Origin: Maritalea mobilis
Lineage (GTDB): Bacteria; Pseudomonadota; Alphaproteobacteria; Rhizobiales; Devosiaceae
NCBI RefSeq assembly: GCF_004363175.1
Contig: NZ_SNYR01000001.1
Coordinates: forward strand, 1,528,001 to 1,592,000
Length of the DNA stretch: 64,000 nt
Reading direction: 5' to 3'
In this document: piece by piece, positions 8,565-17,099 of the stretch
How positions within the stretch are numbered: the stretch's first letter is position 1
Layout of the letters: each line of letters begins with the position of its first letter
Notes under the pieces: model-generated
What the model saw: only the letters and a program-made list of their open reading frames with translations
What the model was told of the DNA's origin: nothing
Databases searched by the model: none
Program-made: the position numbers and the translations under genes

Positions 8565-8984
8565 ATGGCGCTAAAATTTGAAAAAACTTTGAGCTATCAA
8601 TTGATGCAACTGGGGGCCATTGCCCGCCAGGAAGCACTTGCGCCTTTATCAGCACAAGGTCTGCTCATCGGTGACGATGCCGTGTTGTTTTGGCTTGCCG
8701 ACCAATCTCGCCTTACACTGGAAGAAATGCGGCAGGAGCTAAACCTGCCACCCGAACAATTTAACGCTTTAATTGATCGGCTGGATCGAGCAAATATTCT
8801 TGACAGCCAGACAGATGAAGCAGACGGAACGCATCATGTTTTCTTGTCTACCAAAGGGTTAGACCTGCTTCACACCGTCCATAAAAACCTCAAATCACTC
8901 GATACTGAATTCACAAGTTCCCTGTCGGCGCACAAATCCAAAAAACTCAGAAAACTACTGAGCAAAATCAACAATCTATTTTGA
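8565..8984 (+). CDS. Small MarR-like winged-helix protein
   Basis: A 139-residue protein with the layout of a MarR-type regulator: an N-terminal helix, a wHTH core (LTLEEMRQELNLPPEQFNALIDRLDRANIL), a wing with GTHHVFLSTKGLDLL, and a C-terminal dimerisation helix rich in Ser and Lys. It is a divergent neighbour of the NicO permease (218 bp between starts) and is followed 48 bp later by the TRIC-type channel gene. Sequence similarity to known MarR proteins is weak by eye, so the DNA-binding role is likely but not certain. Confidence 0.68.
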   Translation: MALKFEKTLSYQLMQLGAIARQEALAPLSAQGLLIGDDAVLFWLADQSRLTLEEMRQELNLPPEQFNALIDRLDRANILDSQTDEADGTHHVFLSTKGLDLLHTVHKNLKSLDTEFTSSLSAHKSKKLRKLLSKINNLF

Positions 8985-9032
8985 CAATCCGTCAAACATT
9001 TGGTTCTCTCACGTCTCAAACGGAGAGCGCCC

Positions 9033-9659
9033 ATGTTGTCGACGCCACTTTACATTCTTGATTTGCTCGGCGTGGCGGTGTTTGCCACCACTGGCGCATT
9101 GGTCGCCTCCCGCAAACAGATGGATATTATCGGCTTTGCATTGTTGGCCACCCTTACCGGCGTTGGCGGCGGCACCTTCCGCGATTTGATTTTAGATCGT
9201 CCGGTTTTTTGGACGGTAGATCAAACCTATCTGATCATTTGCTTTGGCATCGCCATCATTGCCTTCTTCGCTTCGCACCTTATTCAACGACGCTATGTCG
9301 CGCTGCTCTGGCTCGATGCGATTGGTTTGGCGGCATATGCGGTAATGGGCGCCCACATTGCCACGCAAAATGGCGCGGGCTTTTTTGTGGCAGGTGCAAT
9401 GGGCGTGATGACGGCCACCTTCGGCGGCATGATCCGCGATGTGGTGAGCGACGAAAATGTGCTGATCCTGCAAGAAGAGATCTACGCCACTGCTGCACTC
9501 ATTGCAGCCTTCGCCTATCTCGCACTCACCTATCTCGGCATCCCCCCGCTTTACGCAGCAAGCGCAGGCACAGCATTGGGCCTCATCGCGCGAGGCGGCG
9601 CCATCATTTGGCACTGGCAATTGCCACGCTACAAGCCGCGCGAAGGGCGGGAATATTAA
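9033..9659 (+). CDS. TRIC/UPF0126 (YicG-type) trimeric cation channel
   Basis: The protein has 208 residues from the ATG at 9033, chosen because GGAGAG precedes it and because the alternative TTG 33 bp upstream has no ribosome site. It is made of two homologous three-helix halves (about residues 5-90 and 92-175), each with the glycine-rich UPF0126 signature: TGVGGGTFRDLILDRPVFW and GVMTATFGGMIRDVV. Prokaryotic TRIC homologues form trimeric monovalent cation channels in the inner membrane. The stop codon abuts the modC stop directly (9659/9660), so the genes converge with no spacer. Confidence 0.92.
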   Translation: MLSTPLYILDLLGVAVFATTGALVASRKQMDIIGFALLATLTGVGGGTFRDLILDRPVFWTVDQTYLIICFGIAIIAFFASHLIQRRYVALLWLDAIGLAAYAVMGAHIATQNGAGFFVAGAMGVMTATFGGMIRDVVSDENVLILQEEIYATAALIAAFAYLALTYLGIPPLYAASAGTALGLIARGGAIIWHWQLPRYKPREGREY

Positions 9660-10676
9660 TTATTCAATCGAAGCCGATTTGATAATCACAAAAATATCTG
9701 CACCCGGGGCTAGCACCAAATCGGCGACGGTTTTGGTCATAACCCGAGCGCGGATGCGCGCCTCGCCAACCTTCACAAAAATATCCGTTGTAGCAGGATC
9801 AATCGCTTCCAAGCGCTCAATGCTGCCCGCCAATTGATTGCGCGCACTGATACCTTCAAGCCGTGATTTGGCCAGCATCACATCGCGCGCCCAGATATTG
9901 AGCTGCACCTGCCGCCCGATATCTAACCCGCGATTGGCGACTTCTAACATCTGCCCACCAATATTGATTTGCGCCAGACCATATTGATCATCCAACGCCG
10001 CCACATGCCCCTGCACCCGGCTGAGCAAATGCGCATCGGCCCGCAAAGCAAGAACTTCTTGCGTCGGTCCATGGGTGACAATACGGCCCTGTTCGATCAC
10101 GGCGATCTGATCCGCAAGCCGCGCCGCTTCTTCCATGGCGTGGGTTACATAAAGCACCGGCACATCAAGATCTGCGAAAACATCACGCAAAAAAATGATC
10201 ATCGCTTCGCGCCGCTCTGGGTCTAAGGCAGATAAAGGTTCATCGAGCAACAAGGCGCGTGGTTGCACAAACAGCGCCCGCGCCAGCATCACCCGCTGCT
10301 TTTCCCCGCCAGACAAATCTTGGGGGGCGCGCGCCAGCAGATCGGCAATCCCCAAGCGATGCACCAGTGACATGTGTACACCTTTGCGGCCCAACCGAAT
10401 ATTTTCTTCAACACTCAAATGGTCGAGCAGTCGTGGCTCCTGAAACACCATGCCCAAATGCCGCTTATGCGGCGCACTGGCTTTGCCACGACCCGCAAAG
10501 ACCTGCCCATCAAGCTCGATCTGCCCTTTGCTCGGCTCCAGCCCGGCAATGGCCCGCAATAACGATGTCTTGCCCGCGCCCGATGGCCCCACCAGCGCCG
10601 TTACACCGCGCCCCATCTCCAATTGAAACTGAAATGATCGCGCCCCGCGCTCAAATTTCAAATCCACCTTAAGCAT
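9660..10676 (-). CDS. modC: Molybdate ABC transporter ATP-binding protein ModC
   Basis: A 338-residue ATPase energising molybdate uptake. It has Walker A GPSGAGKTS (about 32-40), the signature LSGGEKQRVMLARAL, Walker B ALLLDEPLSALD and the switch His in YVTHAMEEA. A C-terminal extension from about residue 265 contains NQLAGSIERLEA and VKVGEARIRARV, fitting a molybdate-binding TOBE domain. The start overlaps the end of modB by 8 bp, so translation is likely coupled. It is the last gene of the eda-modABC operon. The TOBE domain separates ModC from generic ABC ATPases. Confidence 0.95.
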   Translation of the reverse strand: MLKVDLKFERGARSFQFQLEMGRGVTALVGPSGAGKTSLLRAIAGLEPSKGQIELDGQVFAGRGKASAPHKRHLGMVFQEPRLLDHLSVEENIRLGRKGVHMSLVHRLGIADLLARAPQDLSGGEKQRVMLARALFVQPRALLLDEPLSALDPERREAMIIFLRDVFADLDVPVLYVTHAMEEAARLADQIAVIEQGRIVTHGPTQEVLALRADAHLLSRVQGHVAALDDQYGLAQINIGGQMLEVANRGLDIGRQVQLNIWARDVMLAKSRLEGISARNQLAGSIERLEAIDPATTDIFVKVGEARIRARVMTKTVADLVLAPGADIFVIIKSASIE

Positions 10677-11367
10677 GGCGCACCGCCCGCCGTCCGGTCA
10701 GCCTTTTCTCCAACCATGAGAGCAAAAATTCGGACCCCCAAATCGCCAGCCCAGAAATGGCAAGTGACGCAACACACAGCCACACCACCAGATCAGTTTG
10801 ATCAAAGGCCTGCAGCGCCGAATGAATGGCCAGTGAAATGGTTTGCGTTTCGCCGGGGATATTGGCGACAAAAGTTATGGTTGCGCCAAACTCTCCCATG
10901 GCTTTGGCAAAGCCCAACACGCCACCAGCCACCACGCCGGGCAACGCACTAGGCACATATAGCATTATAAATCGTTGCCATGGCGTAAGTCCCGCCACCG
11001 CCAGCGCTTCATCCAAATCTTTGGACACATGCTCAAAGCTCAGCCGGATCGGCCGCACAATCAGCGGCAACGCCACCAGTCCCGCCGCCAATGCGGCCCC
11101 TGCCGCATTAAAAGCAAAGCTGATCCCTAGCGGCGCCAAAAGCCCGCCAATAGCGCCCTTTGGACCCAATACATAGAGCAGCACCAACCCCGTCACCACT
11201 GGAGGCATCACCAGCGGCATCATCACCAAAACGGAGAGCAATCTTCGGCCGAAAAAACGTTTGGTCGCCAGCACATAGCCGAGCGTAAATCCCAAAGGCA
11301 GCGCCCATAAAAGCGCGAAAAACGCGACTTTTAGTGACAAGGCGATAATGGGCAGAAAAGCAATCAA
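10669..11367 (-). CDS. modB: Molybdate ABC transporter permease ModB
   Basis: A 232-residue inner-membrane permease with about five transmembrane segments. The cytoplasmic EAA loop is visible as DLDEALAVAGLTPWQRFIMLYVPSALPGVVAGGVLGFAKAMGEFGAT, which docks on ModC. MPLVMPPVVTGLVLLYVLGPKG is typical of ModB. Its start overlaps the modA stop by 4 bp and its end overlaps modC by 8 bp, so the three proteins are made as a translationally coupled set. Confidence 0.95.
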   Translation of the reverse strand: MIAFLPIIALSLKVAFFALLWALPLGFTLGYVLATKRFFGRRLLSVLVMMPLVMPPVVTGLVLLYVLGPKGAIGGLLAPLGISFAFNAAGAALAAGLVALPLIVRPIRLSFEHVSKDLDEALAVAGLTPWQRFIMLYVPSALPGVVAGGVLGFAKAMGEFGATITFVANIPGETQTISLAIHSALQAFDQTDLVVWLCVASLAISGLAIWGSEFLLSWLEKRLTGRRAVRHA

Positions 11368-12089
11368 AGTGGGCGCTCAATCGGTTGAAAACCAAATTCA
11401 GCAAGCAGCTTATGGCCTTCCGCACTATCGATAAAGTCCAAAAACGCGTCCACAGCGGGATCATCATCTCTCAATTTAACGGCCCAATAGCGTATTGGAG
11501 GATGGCTTTCTGCCGGAAACGCATAAGCAATGGGTAAATTCAATGCCTTGGCATCCGAGCCATAAACCACCCCAAAGGGCGCAGCCCCACTCCGCACAAA
11601 ACGCGCCGCACTGCGCACATTTTCCGCCGCTGCCACACGATCCGATAATGCCTCCCAAAGCCCCAAATGCTCAAGCGCAGCCTTTGCATAAATTCCCGCA
11701 GGCACATGATGCGGATCGGCCAAAGCCAAACGGTTTTCTCCAAGCAATAAGGGAAGTGCTGAAATCTCTAACGCCCCCGCACGATCCGCCACCAACACCA
11801 AACTGTTCCCGAACAAAGGCAGCAAGTCGCGCTCACCTGCCGCATGTTTGGCCCAATCCTCATTGGCAGAGATAAACAAATCAGCGGGTGCACCCGCTTC
11901 AATTTGCCGGGCAAGTGTTGAAGACCCGCCCGCCACAACTTCCACATCAAGTTGCGCCGCCGCTACTGCACTTTGGGCAAAATCCACCATGCTGGACGCC
12001 ACAAATATGCGGGTTTCAGCCCATGCTGGCCGCACAAAGGCAAGTGCCACCAGCGCAAGAACGCCAATGCGGGCGGCGCGCCAAATCAT
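11364..12089 (-). CDS. modA: Molybdate-binding periplasmic protein ModA
   Basis: The protein has 241 residues with a signal peptide (1-24, cleavage after AWA). Family motifs follow: FVASSMVDFAQ, AGGSSTLARQIEAGAPADLFISANEDWAKH and GAAPFGVVYGSDAK. The Ser residues in the SSM and GGSST segments are the usual oxyanion ligands. It delivers molybdate or tungstate to ModB in the periplasm. The gene overlaps eda upstream and modB downstream by 4 bp each. No molybdenum-cofactor riboswitch or ModE-like site was seen ahead of the operon. Confidence 0.94.
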   Translation of the reverse strand: MIWRAARIGVLALVALAFVRPAWAETRIFVASSMVDFAQSAVAAAQLDVEVVAGGSSTLARQIEAGAPADLFISANEDWAKHAAGERDLLPLFGNSLVLVADRAGALEISALPLLLGENRLALADPHHVPAGIYAKAALEHLGLWEALSDRVAAAENVRSAARFVRSGAAPFGVVYGSDAKALNLPIAYAFPAESHPPIRYWAVKLRDDDPAVDAFLDFIDSAEGHKLLAEFGFQPIERPL

Positions 12090-12727
12090 GCGTTTTCAGT
12101 CAACCGTGCGGCTGTTGCTGCCAAATTTTCAATATGCGCAAAATCGCCAGCTTCGATCACATCGCCAGGCACCACCCAAGAGCCGCCAACGCAAATCACA
12201 TTCGGCAAAGACAAATAGTCCCGCGCATTTTGAACGCTCACGCCACCGGTTGGGCAAAACTTCAAATCCGGCAAAGGCGAAGCAAAGCTCTTCAGCAATT
12301 TCGCGCCACCAACAGCCTCCGCGGGGAACAATTTCAACCGCTGATAACCTATTTCCGCAGCAGCCATAGCTTCGGTTGCGGTGCTGATGCCCGGCAAAAG
12401 CGGAACATCAAAATTGAGTGCATCTTCAAGCAATTGGCGCGGCGCGCCCGGTGAAACCATAAATTGCGCGCCTGCTGCAATGCTCTTTTCAATGTCGGCT
12501 TTTGTGCGCACAGTGCCCGTGCCCACATAGGCACCCTTCACCCCGGCCATCTTTTCAACGACTTTCAGCGCATTTGGGGTCCGCAATGTGACTTCCAGCG
12601 CAGGCAATCCGCCAGCTACAAGCGCTTCCGCCAAAGGAATCGCTGCATCCACATCATCCAAGATAATGACAGGAATAACCGGGGCAGCGCCCATAATTTC
12701 ATCGAGTTTTGCAATATTTTGCGCCAT
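12086..12727 (-). CDS. eda: KDPG/KHG aldolase (2-dehydro-3-deoxyphosphogluconate aldolase)
   Basis: A 213-residue class I aldolase that splits KDPG to pyruvate and glyceraldehyde 3-phosphate in the Entner-Doudoroff pathway. The motifs are [11 protein letters not shown], the substrate-site Glu in [23 protein letters not shown] and the Schiff-base Lys in [10 protein letters not shown]. It is the first gene of a minus-strand operon and its stop overlaps the modA start by 4 bp. Linking sugar-acid catabolism to molybdate uptake is unusual. No other Entner-Doudoroff gene is in the window. The start at 12727 fits the family length. Confidence 0.95.
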   Translation of the reverse strand: MAQNIAKLDEIMGAAPVIPVIILDDVDAAIPLAEALVAGGLPALEVTLRTPNALKVVEKMAGVKGAYVGTGTVRTKADIEKSIAAGAQFMVSPGAPRQLLEDALNFDVPLLPGISTATEAMAAAEIGYQRLKLFPAEAVGGAKLLKSFASPLPDLKFCPTGGVSVQNARDYLSLPNVICVGGSWVVPGDVIEAGDFAHIENLAATAARLTENA

Positions 12728-12870
12728 ATGATCGGGACCTCATTGGGCTGGATTTAAAGGGACAGGGCCGCAATCACGGCCTTTCAACTTGGATTAGCAT
12801 AAAGCAGAGATTGAAATACACCTCAAAAATACCTAAGTTCCACCCAACTTTGCTGCTGAAAGGGCGAAAG

Positions 12871-13950
12871 ATGGTACAATTGATCAACGCGTTGACCCCA
12901 ATGGATGAAGCGCGTGCAATTTTGAGCAAAGAATTTGATCTCAAATTCACCAAAGCGGTAGAAAAGGAAACGGCTGACATTTACGAACATGTCAAAGACC
13001 GTATTCCAGAGATCGAATGGCAGTTTTACGCGCCGCTGATCCGCGAGATCAACAAGCTGAAGCGCGAAAAAGATGCTGTGATTCTGGCGCACAATTATCA
13101 AACACCGCAAATCTTCCATGGCGTAGCCGATTTTGTGGGCGACAGTTTGCAGCTGGCCATTGAGGCAACAAAGGTTAAACAGCAAACCATCATTCAGTGC
13201 GGCGTGCACTTTATGGCGGAAACATCCAAATTGCTGAACCCAGAAAAAACCGTGCTGATTCCGGATAGCCGTGCCGGCTGTTCTTTGGCCTCTTCCATCA
13301 CGCCAGAAGATGTGATGGCCATGCGCGAGCAATATCCGGGCGTGCCTGTGGTCACTTATGTGAACACATCCGCCGCAGTGAAAGCCGTGACCGATATTTG
13401 CTGCACCTCTTCCAATGCGCTCGACATTGTTGAAGGGTTGGACAGCGACACTGTGATGATGATTCCGGATCAATATTTGGCGCAAAACACCGCCAAAAAG
13501 ACCAAGAAGAAAATCATCACTTGGGCAGGCGCGTGTGAAGTGCACGAAACCTTCACTGCTAAGGATATTGAAGAGCTGCGCCAGGCCTATCCAACGGCCA
13601 AAATCATCGCGCACCCAGAGTGCCCGACCGAAGTGATCGACGCGTGCGATTTCTCCGGCTCTACTTCTGGCATGATCAATTGGGTGAAAACCGAGCGCCC
13701 CGCCAATGTGGTGATGGTGACCGAATGTTCCATGTCAGACAATGTGGCGGCAGAAACGCCGGGTGTGCAGTTCTTGAAAGGCTGCAACATCTGCCCGCAC
13801 ATGAAGCGAATCAATTTGGAAAATGTGCTTTGGTCTTTGCACACAGGCACTGAAGAAGTGACTGTTGATCCCGAAATCGCGGAAAAAGCCCGCGGCGCTG
13901 TGGAACGCATGATCAATTTTGGCAAAGATAAAAACGCCACAAAAAAATAA
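12871..13950 (+). CDS. nadA: Quinolinate synthase NadA
   Basis: The protein has 359 residues from the ATG at 12871. The longer open frame to 12709 adds non-conserved residues running back over the eda promoter, and 12871 has a plausible AAAGGG ribosome site. NadA condenses iminoaspartate with dihydroxyacetone phosphate to quinolinate, using a [4Fe-4S] cluster. Conserved blocks include [64 protein letters not shown] and [14 protein letters not shown], with the three cluster cysteines expected in QCGV, GACE and NICPHM. nadB lies 4 kb further on the same strand. No nadC is present in the window. Confidence 0.96.
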   Translation: MVQLINALTPMDEARAILSKEFDLKFTKAVEKETADIYEHVKDRIPEIEWQFYAPLIREINKLKREKDAVILAHNYQTPQIFHGVADFVGDSLQLAIEATKVKQQTIIQCGVHFMAETSKLLNPEKTVLIPDSRAGCSLASSITPEDVMAMREQYPGVPVVTYVNTSAAVKAVTDICCTSSNALDIVEGLDSDTVMMIPDQYLAQNTAKKTKKKIITWAGACEVHETFTAKDIEELRQAYPTAKIIAHPECPTEVIDACDFSGSTSGMINWVKTERPANVVMVTECSMSDNVAAETPGVQFLKGCNICPHMKRINLENVLWSLHTGTEEVTVDPEIAEKARGAVERMINFGKDKNATKK

Positions 13951-13970
13951 GATCTGATCGATCAAATTAA

Positions 13971-13997
13971 AGCCGGGGCAGTGCCCCGGCTTTTTTA
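13971..13997 (+). terminator. Rho-independent terminator of nadA
   Basis: AGCCGGGGC (13971-13979) pairs with GCCCCGGCT (13983-13991) around a 3-nt loop, followed by T6. It lies 20 bp after the nadA stop and just before the convergent aztD stop. Confidence 0.9.
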
Positions 13998-15182
13998 TTA
14001 GTGATCAGAAAGATGTCCGCCAGCGGCAACAATTGAATAAGGTTTGCCCGCCACGTCAATCACCTCCAACACGGCCAGTTCATCAGTAGAGATCAGCTTC
14101 AGCGCGTTCGCCAACGGCTCCACCAATGCAATATGGTCTCCCGCAAATGTAAAATTAGGCCGCGGCGCATACCAAGGCTGTTCCATATCCACGGGCGCCG
14201 TCGCGTCAATTGATGCAACAATCTTCGCGCTAAACGCATCAATCTTATGCAGCTTGCCATCTGCTGTATGGGCAAAAGCCTCACCAGAATTGGCAGGGTT
14301 CAAATATCCGCTCACCAGCGGCGCCTCAAATTGAACTGATGTGAAGCTTCCCTCGCCTTCCACATCGATAAAGATCATTTTGTCTTTGCCAAAATTGCCT
14401 GCAAAAAACTGAACAGTTTTTCCGCCATCCAAGCGACCTGAGCGCCCTTCACCCAGTTCTTCCAGATAAGGCAAGAATGCTGATTTGCTCAAATCGTCTT
14501 CATCAAAAACCAAAATGCCATCAATGCAGGCAAACGCAATTTTGTGCATGGAGCTGGCCTCGCCATGCAAGCCTTTACACTCATGCAGATCGCCGAGCTG
14601 CTCTCCGTCTTTGTCCAAAACCTGCACATGGTTGGGCAAGCTGCCTGGCTCCTCCATATTTGGCGCAGTGATCAGCATATGATCATGCAGCGGCACCGCA
14701 ACACCATGATGCGGCGCATCGGTAACCGTGTAGTTCACCTCAAACGCGTCATCAAATGCCGAAACATCCACTTTCGCCACACTCCCTGTGCCATCCATAA
14801 AGGCTGCCACTTCATCGCCATGCAAAACAAAGTGAGTTGGCCGCGCACCGGTCAAAAAAAGCCCTTGCCAAGCAGGCGCTTCCAAATGCAGATCGCCATG
14901 GTCACCGTGATCTTCCACATGCAAACCAGTTTCAGCCACATCCACGCGCCCCTTGCTGCGCTGCACCGCAAACAACAATTCTCCATCTTCACTCAAATGC
15001 AACCGCGCTGGCTCAGCCAACTGATCCCAAACAATTGGATCATTTCCTTGCTCAATCACAGTGATTTGCGCTTTTTCATGGTCGCCAATGAAATAGCGCC
15101 ATGCCTCGTCAGCACTTGCGTTCACCGCGCCCGCCATCAATGCAAATGTTGAAACACCAAACGCCAAAATCTTTTTCTTCAT
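13998..15182 (-). CDS. aztD: AztD-type periplasmic zinc metallochaperone
   Basis: A 394-residue protein with a signal peptide (1-24, after ASA) and beta-propeller-like repeats. A short His/Asp-rich loop at residues 88-99 (HVEDHGDHGDLH) matches the zinc-binding segment of AztD, the chaperone that passes Zn2+ to the AztC binding protein of the AztABC importer. Other conserved parts are EPARLHLSEDGELLFAVQR, HHGVAVPLHDHMLI and FACIDGILVFDEDD. The aztABC genes are not in this window, so this copy is a stand-alone unit. Two Zur-like palindromes in its promoter fit induction under zinc starvation. Confidence 0.88.
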   Translation of the reverse strand: MKKKILAFGVSTFALMAGAVNASADEAWRYFIGDHEKAQITVIEQGNDPIVWDQLAEPARLHLSEDGELLFAVQRSKGRVDVAETGLHVEDHGDHGDLHLEAPAWQGLFLTGARPTHFVLHGDEVAAFMDGTGSVAKVDVSAFDDAFEVNYTVTDAPHHGVAVPLHDHMLITAPNMEEPGSLPNHVQVLDKDGEQLGDLHECKGLHGEASSMHKIAFACIDGILVFDEDDLSKSAFLPYLEELGEGRSGRLDGGKTVQFFAGNFGKDKMIFIDVEGEGSFTSVQFEAPLVSGYLNPANSGEAFAHTADGKLHKIDAFSAKIVASIDATAPVDMEQPWYAPRPNFTFAGDHIALVEPLANALKLISTDELAVLEVIDVAGKPYSIVAAGGHLSDH

Positions 15183-15197
15183 CTCAATTCACCAAAT

Positions 15198-15238
15198 GTA
15201 ATATCATAACATCTGCGACTCATATGTTATAACGTTAC
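15198..15238 (-). promoter_or_regulatory. Tandem Zur-like operators upstream of aztD
   Basis: Two 13-bp palindromes, GTAATATCATAAC (15198-15210) and GTTATAACGTTAC (15226-15238), lie 28 bp apart, start to start, and 16-56 bp before the start codon. Both fit GTWATANCRTWAC, as does the site before the DUF1007-NicO gene. The first extends further as an ATGT...ACAT palindrome. With a zinc chaperone downstream, Zur is the likely ligand. Confidence 0.72.
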
Positions 15239-15367
15239 GAATATCAAGCTGGTGATTTTACTTTCCAATGACGAAGCAATTTGTTTGGAAATTTGACACA
15301 GCACCGCCCCTTGCGCTCAGGAAACGCAATTCAGGCAAGATGCTATTTTATAGAAGAACGAAGAGTT

Positions 15368-15577
15368 TTAGGCTTTTTTCAAAAACTCAGTTTTGAGCAC
15401 AATTGTCGATTTGCCGATGCGGCATTCAACTTCGCTGTCTTTGTTTGTGGTGCGGATATTTTTGATCAATGTGCCCCGCTTCAATGTTTTCGACATGCCT
15501 TTAACCTTCAAATCTTTGTTGACTTGAACATTATCGCCATCTTCAAGGGCAGCCCCGTTACAATCTTTCGCGCTCAT
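15368..15577 (-). CDS. PhnA/YjdM C-terminal-domain protein
   Basis: A 69-residue protein beginning MSAKDCNGAALEDGDNVQV, with DLKVKGMSKTLKRGTLIKNIR and ECRIGKSTIVLKTEFLKKA. This is the PhnA/YjdM C-terminal SH3-like domain alone; the zinc-ribbon half of full-length YjdM is missing. Despite the old name, a role in phosphonate use is not established. The ATG at 15577 is preferred over the TTG at 15580. Its only ribosome-site candidate (GAGG, 8 nt upstream) is the 3' arm of the terminator of the upstream gene, so expression may depend on read-through and hairpin opening. Confidence 0.85.
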   Translation of the reverse strand: MSAKDCNGAALEDGDNVQVNKDLKVKGMSKTLKRGTLIKNIRTTNKDSEVECRIGKSTIVLKTEFLKKA

Positions 15578-15578
15578 C

Positions 15579-15609
15579 AAAAAAACCTCGCTCTAACACT
15601 AGAGCGAGG
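15579..15609 (-). terminator. Terminator of creA overlapping the PhnA-like gene's ribosome site
   Basis: On the minus strand AGAGCGAGG-type arms form a perfect 9-bp stem (15586-15594 with 15601-15609, 6-nt loop) followed by seven T residues. The next base is one before the ATG at 15577. The GAGG in the 3' arm is also the best Shine-Dalgarno for that ATG. Confidence 0.8.
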
Positions 15610-15645
15610 CTTAAACCATTGCATCCGGCCTGTCGCCCAAAAAAC

Positions 15646-16146
15646 TTATTTTGGTGCACCTTCTGGCCAAAATTCAGGATCCCACGTCACATCAACACCG
15701 TAAAGCGGTACGGTCGAGATGGCCATTTTGGCAGATCCATCCGTCACCTGACGCGAATGCGACAGGTAAATCATGGTGTTGTTGTTCTTGTCATAAATCC
15801 GATTCACCACCAGCTTTTTCCATAGGAACGAGCGGCCTTCTTTAAAGACCTCCTCCCCATCCTTATCGAGCTGAATGTCGCGGATCACAATCGGACCCGT
15901 CGCGCGACAAGCAATGGAAGAGTTCGACGGATCTTCAAACCAATTGCCCTTGGTCAACCGATCAATCATCCCGCGATCGAAATAGGCCAAGTGACAGGTG
16001 ATGCCGTCCACCTCTTTATCGTGCACGGCCTCGATCAAGATATCATTGCCAACCCAGTCAACACCAATCTTGCCTGCCTCTTCGGCATAGCTTGGCGCAA
16101 CCATAAGGCCAATGGCTGCAAAGCCGGCGATAATCAATCGCTTCAT
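15646..16146 (-). CDS. creA: CreA family periplasmic protein
   Basis: The protein has 166 residues. The ATG at 16146 is chosen because GGAGTG lies 4-5 nt upstream and MKRLIIAGFAAIGLMVAPSYA forms a signal peptide ending near residue 21; the ATG four codons earlier would use no site. Conserved blocks are KIGVDWVGNDILIEAV, GITCHLAYFDRG, IACRATGPI, LWKKLVVNRIYD and MIYLSHSRQVTDGSAK. CreA is widespread but its function is unknown. Two Cys residues could form a disulphide. The terminator that follows also affects the PhnA-like gene. Confidence 0.9.
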   Translation of the reverse strand: MKRLIIAGFAAIGLMVAPSYAEEAGKIGVDWVGNDILIEAVHDKEVDGITCHLAYFDRGMIDRLTKGNWFEDPSNSSIACRATGPIVIRDIQLDKDGEEVFKEGRSFLWKKLVVNRIYDKNNNTMIYLSHSRQVTDGSAKMAISTVPLYGVDVTWDPEFWPEGAPK

Positions 16147-16212
16147 GTCACACTCCATTCAATTCTGTTCTCTCATAAATGGGCACCAAACCTCATATTA
16201 CAACCCGCAGCA

Positions 16213-17082
16213 TCAATCAGAAGACAAACGCCCGGTAATATCCTTCAGCCGCAAAGCTTCTTGATAGAAAATCGGGAGGCCAACGACAACTTCAATATAG
16301 TCAAATACATACATGATCGTCGTGATTTTCTGCCCCGCTGAAATCGCGCCATTGTCAACAATGAAATAGATCGACCCCAGCAACATGGCCGCCAGAACAA
16401 CCCAGACAAGCGAGAAGTTCACCGTTTCCAAATCCGAAAGCCGCACCCGCCAGCGCATCAAACGGCGAAAATGCCGATCCACTTTTCCAACATCCTGCAA
16501 TGCAAGCATATCTAGCTGTCGTTCATATTCGTCATTCTGCCCTTTATTGAGCCGCAAATAGGCACCACCACTCAACCAATAAATCGACACAACCAATATG
16601 GACGCCACAAAGCATAGCCCCATCACCCGCATATCGATGCCAAACACCACGATCAAAATGCCAACAAACATAATGCCCGTCAGAATGAGTGTGGGCAGGG
16701 ATTGCTCCAAAAACTCGACCAGTTCACCCAGCAAGTTAACTCGTGCGACGGTTTTAGACATAGGCAAGTTTTTCGCCTTTTCTCGCGCCACAAGGCTATT
16801 GCTCAAATCGCGCTGAATGGCAGAATAGGCGCGCGTATCATAAAAACGCCGGGCACTGCCAATAACAATCAGCGCAACAATCAGCACGCCCAATTCAATA
16901 AGGCCAGAGAAACTTTGACGGTTTAACGCATCCACCGAACGGCCAATGCACAATGGCAACAGCAAAGTAAGCAGCGCCTCCAACACCAGCAATGTCCATG
17001 TGATGATGATTTTGGAAAGGTAGGCAAAACCCACCGCACGCAACGACAAGCCGTCGCGCCATACGCGTTCAATTTGTGACAT
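16213..17082 (-). CDS. ABC exporter six-helix membrane domain lacking an ATPase
   Basis: The protein has 289 residues, with roughly five to six hydrophobic helices (about 28-52, 62-80, 130-150, 155-175, 225-245), the shape of the exporter-type transmembrane domain. SAIQRDLSNSLVAREKAKNLPMSKTVARVNLLGELVEFLE resembles the coupling region of such exporters. There is no Walker A, signature or Walker B motif, and no ATPase gene next to it. Proteins annotated as ABC six-transmembrane domain-containing exist as lone genes in this class; whether they pair with a distant ATPase is unknown. Confidence 0.75.
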   Translation of the reverse strand: MSQIERVWRDGLSLRAVGFAYLSKIIITWTLLVLEALLTLLLPLCIGRSVDALNRQSFSGLIELGVLIVALIVIGSARRFYDTRAYSAIQRDLSNSLVAREKAKNLPMSKTVARVNLLGELVEFLEQSLPTLILTGIMFVGILIVVFGIDMRVMGLCFVASILVVSIYWLSGGAYLRLNKGQNDEYERQLDMLALQDVGKVDRHFRRLMRWRVRLSDLETVNFSLVWVVLAAMLLGSIYFIVDNGAISAGQKITTIMYVFDYIEVVVGLPIFYQEALRLKDITGRLSSD

Positions 17083-17099
17083 TGTAAAATCCTAAATAT

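Noticed and set aside
12775..12785. Short GGCCG/CGGCC hairpin in the eda/nadA spacer
   Set aside because: The 5-bp stem is short and no regulator is adjacent; could occur by chance.
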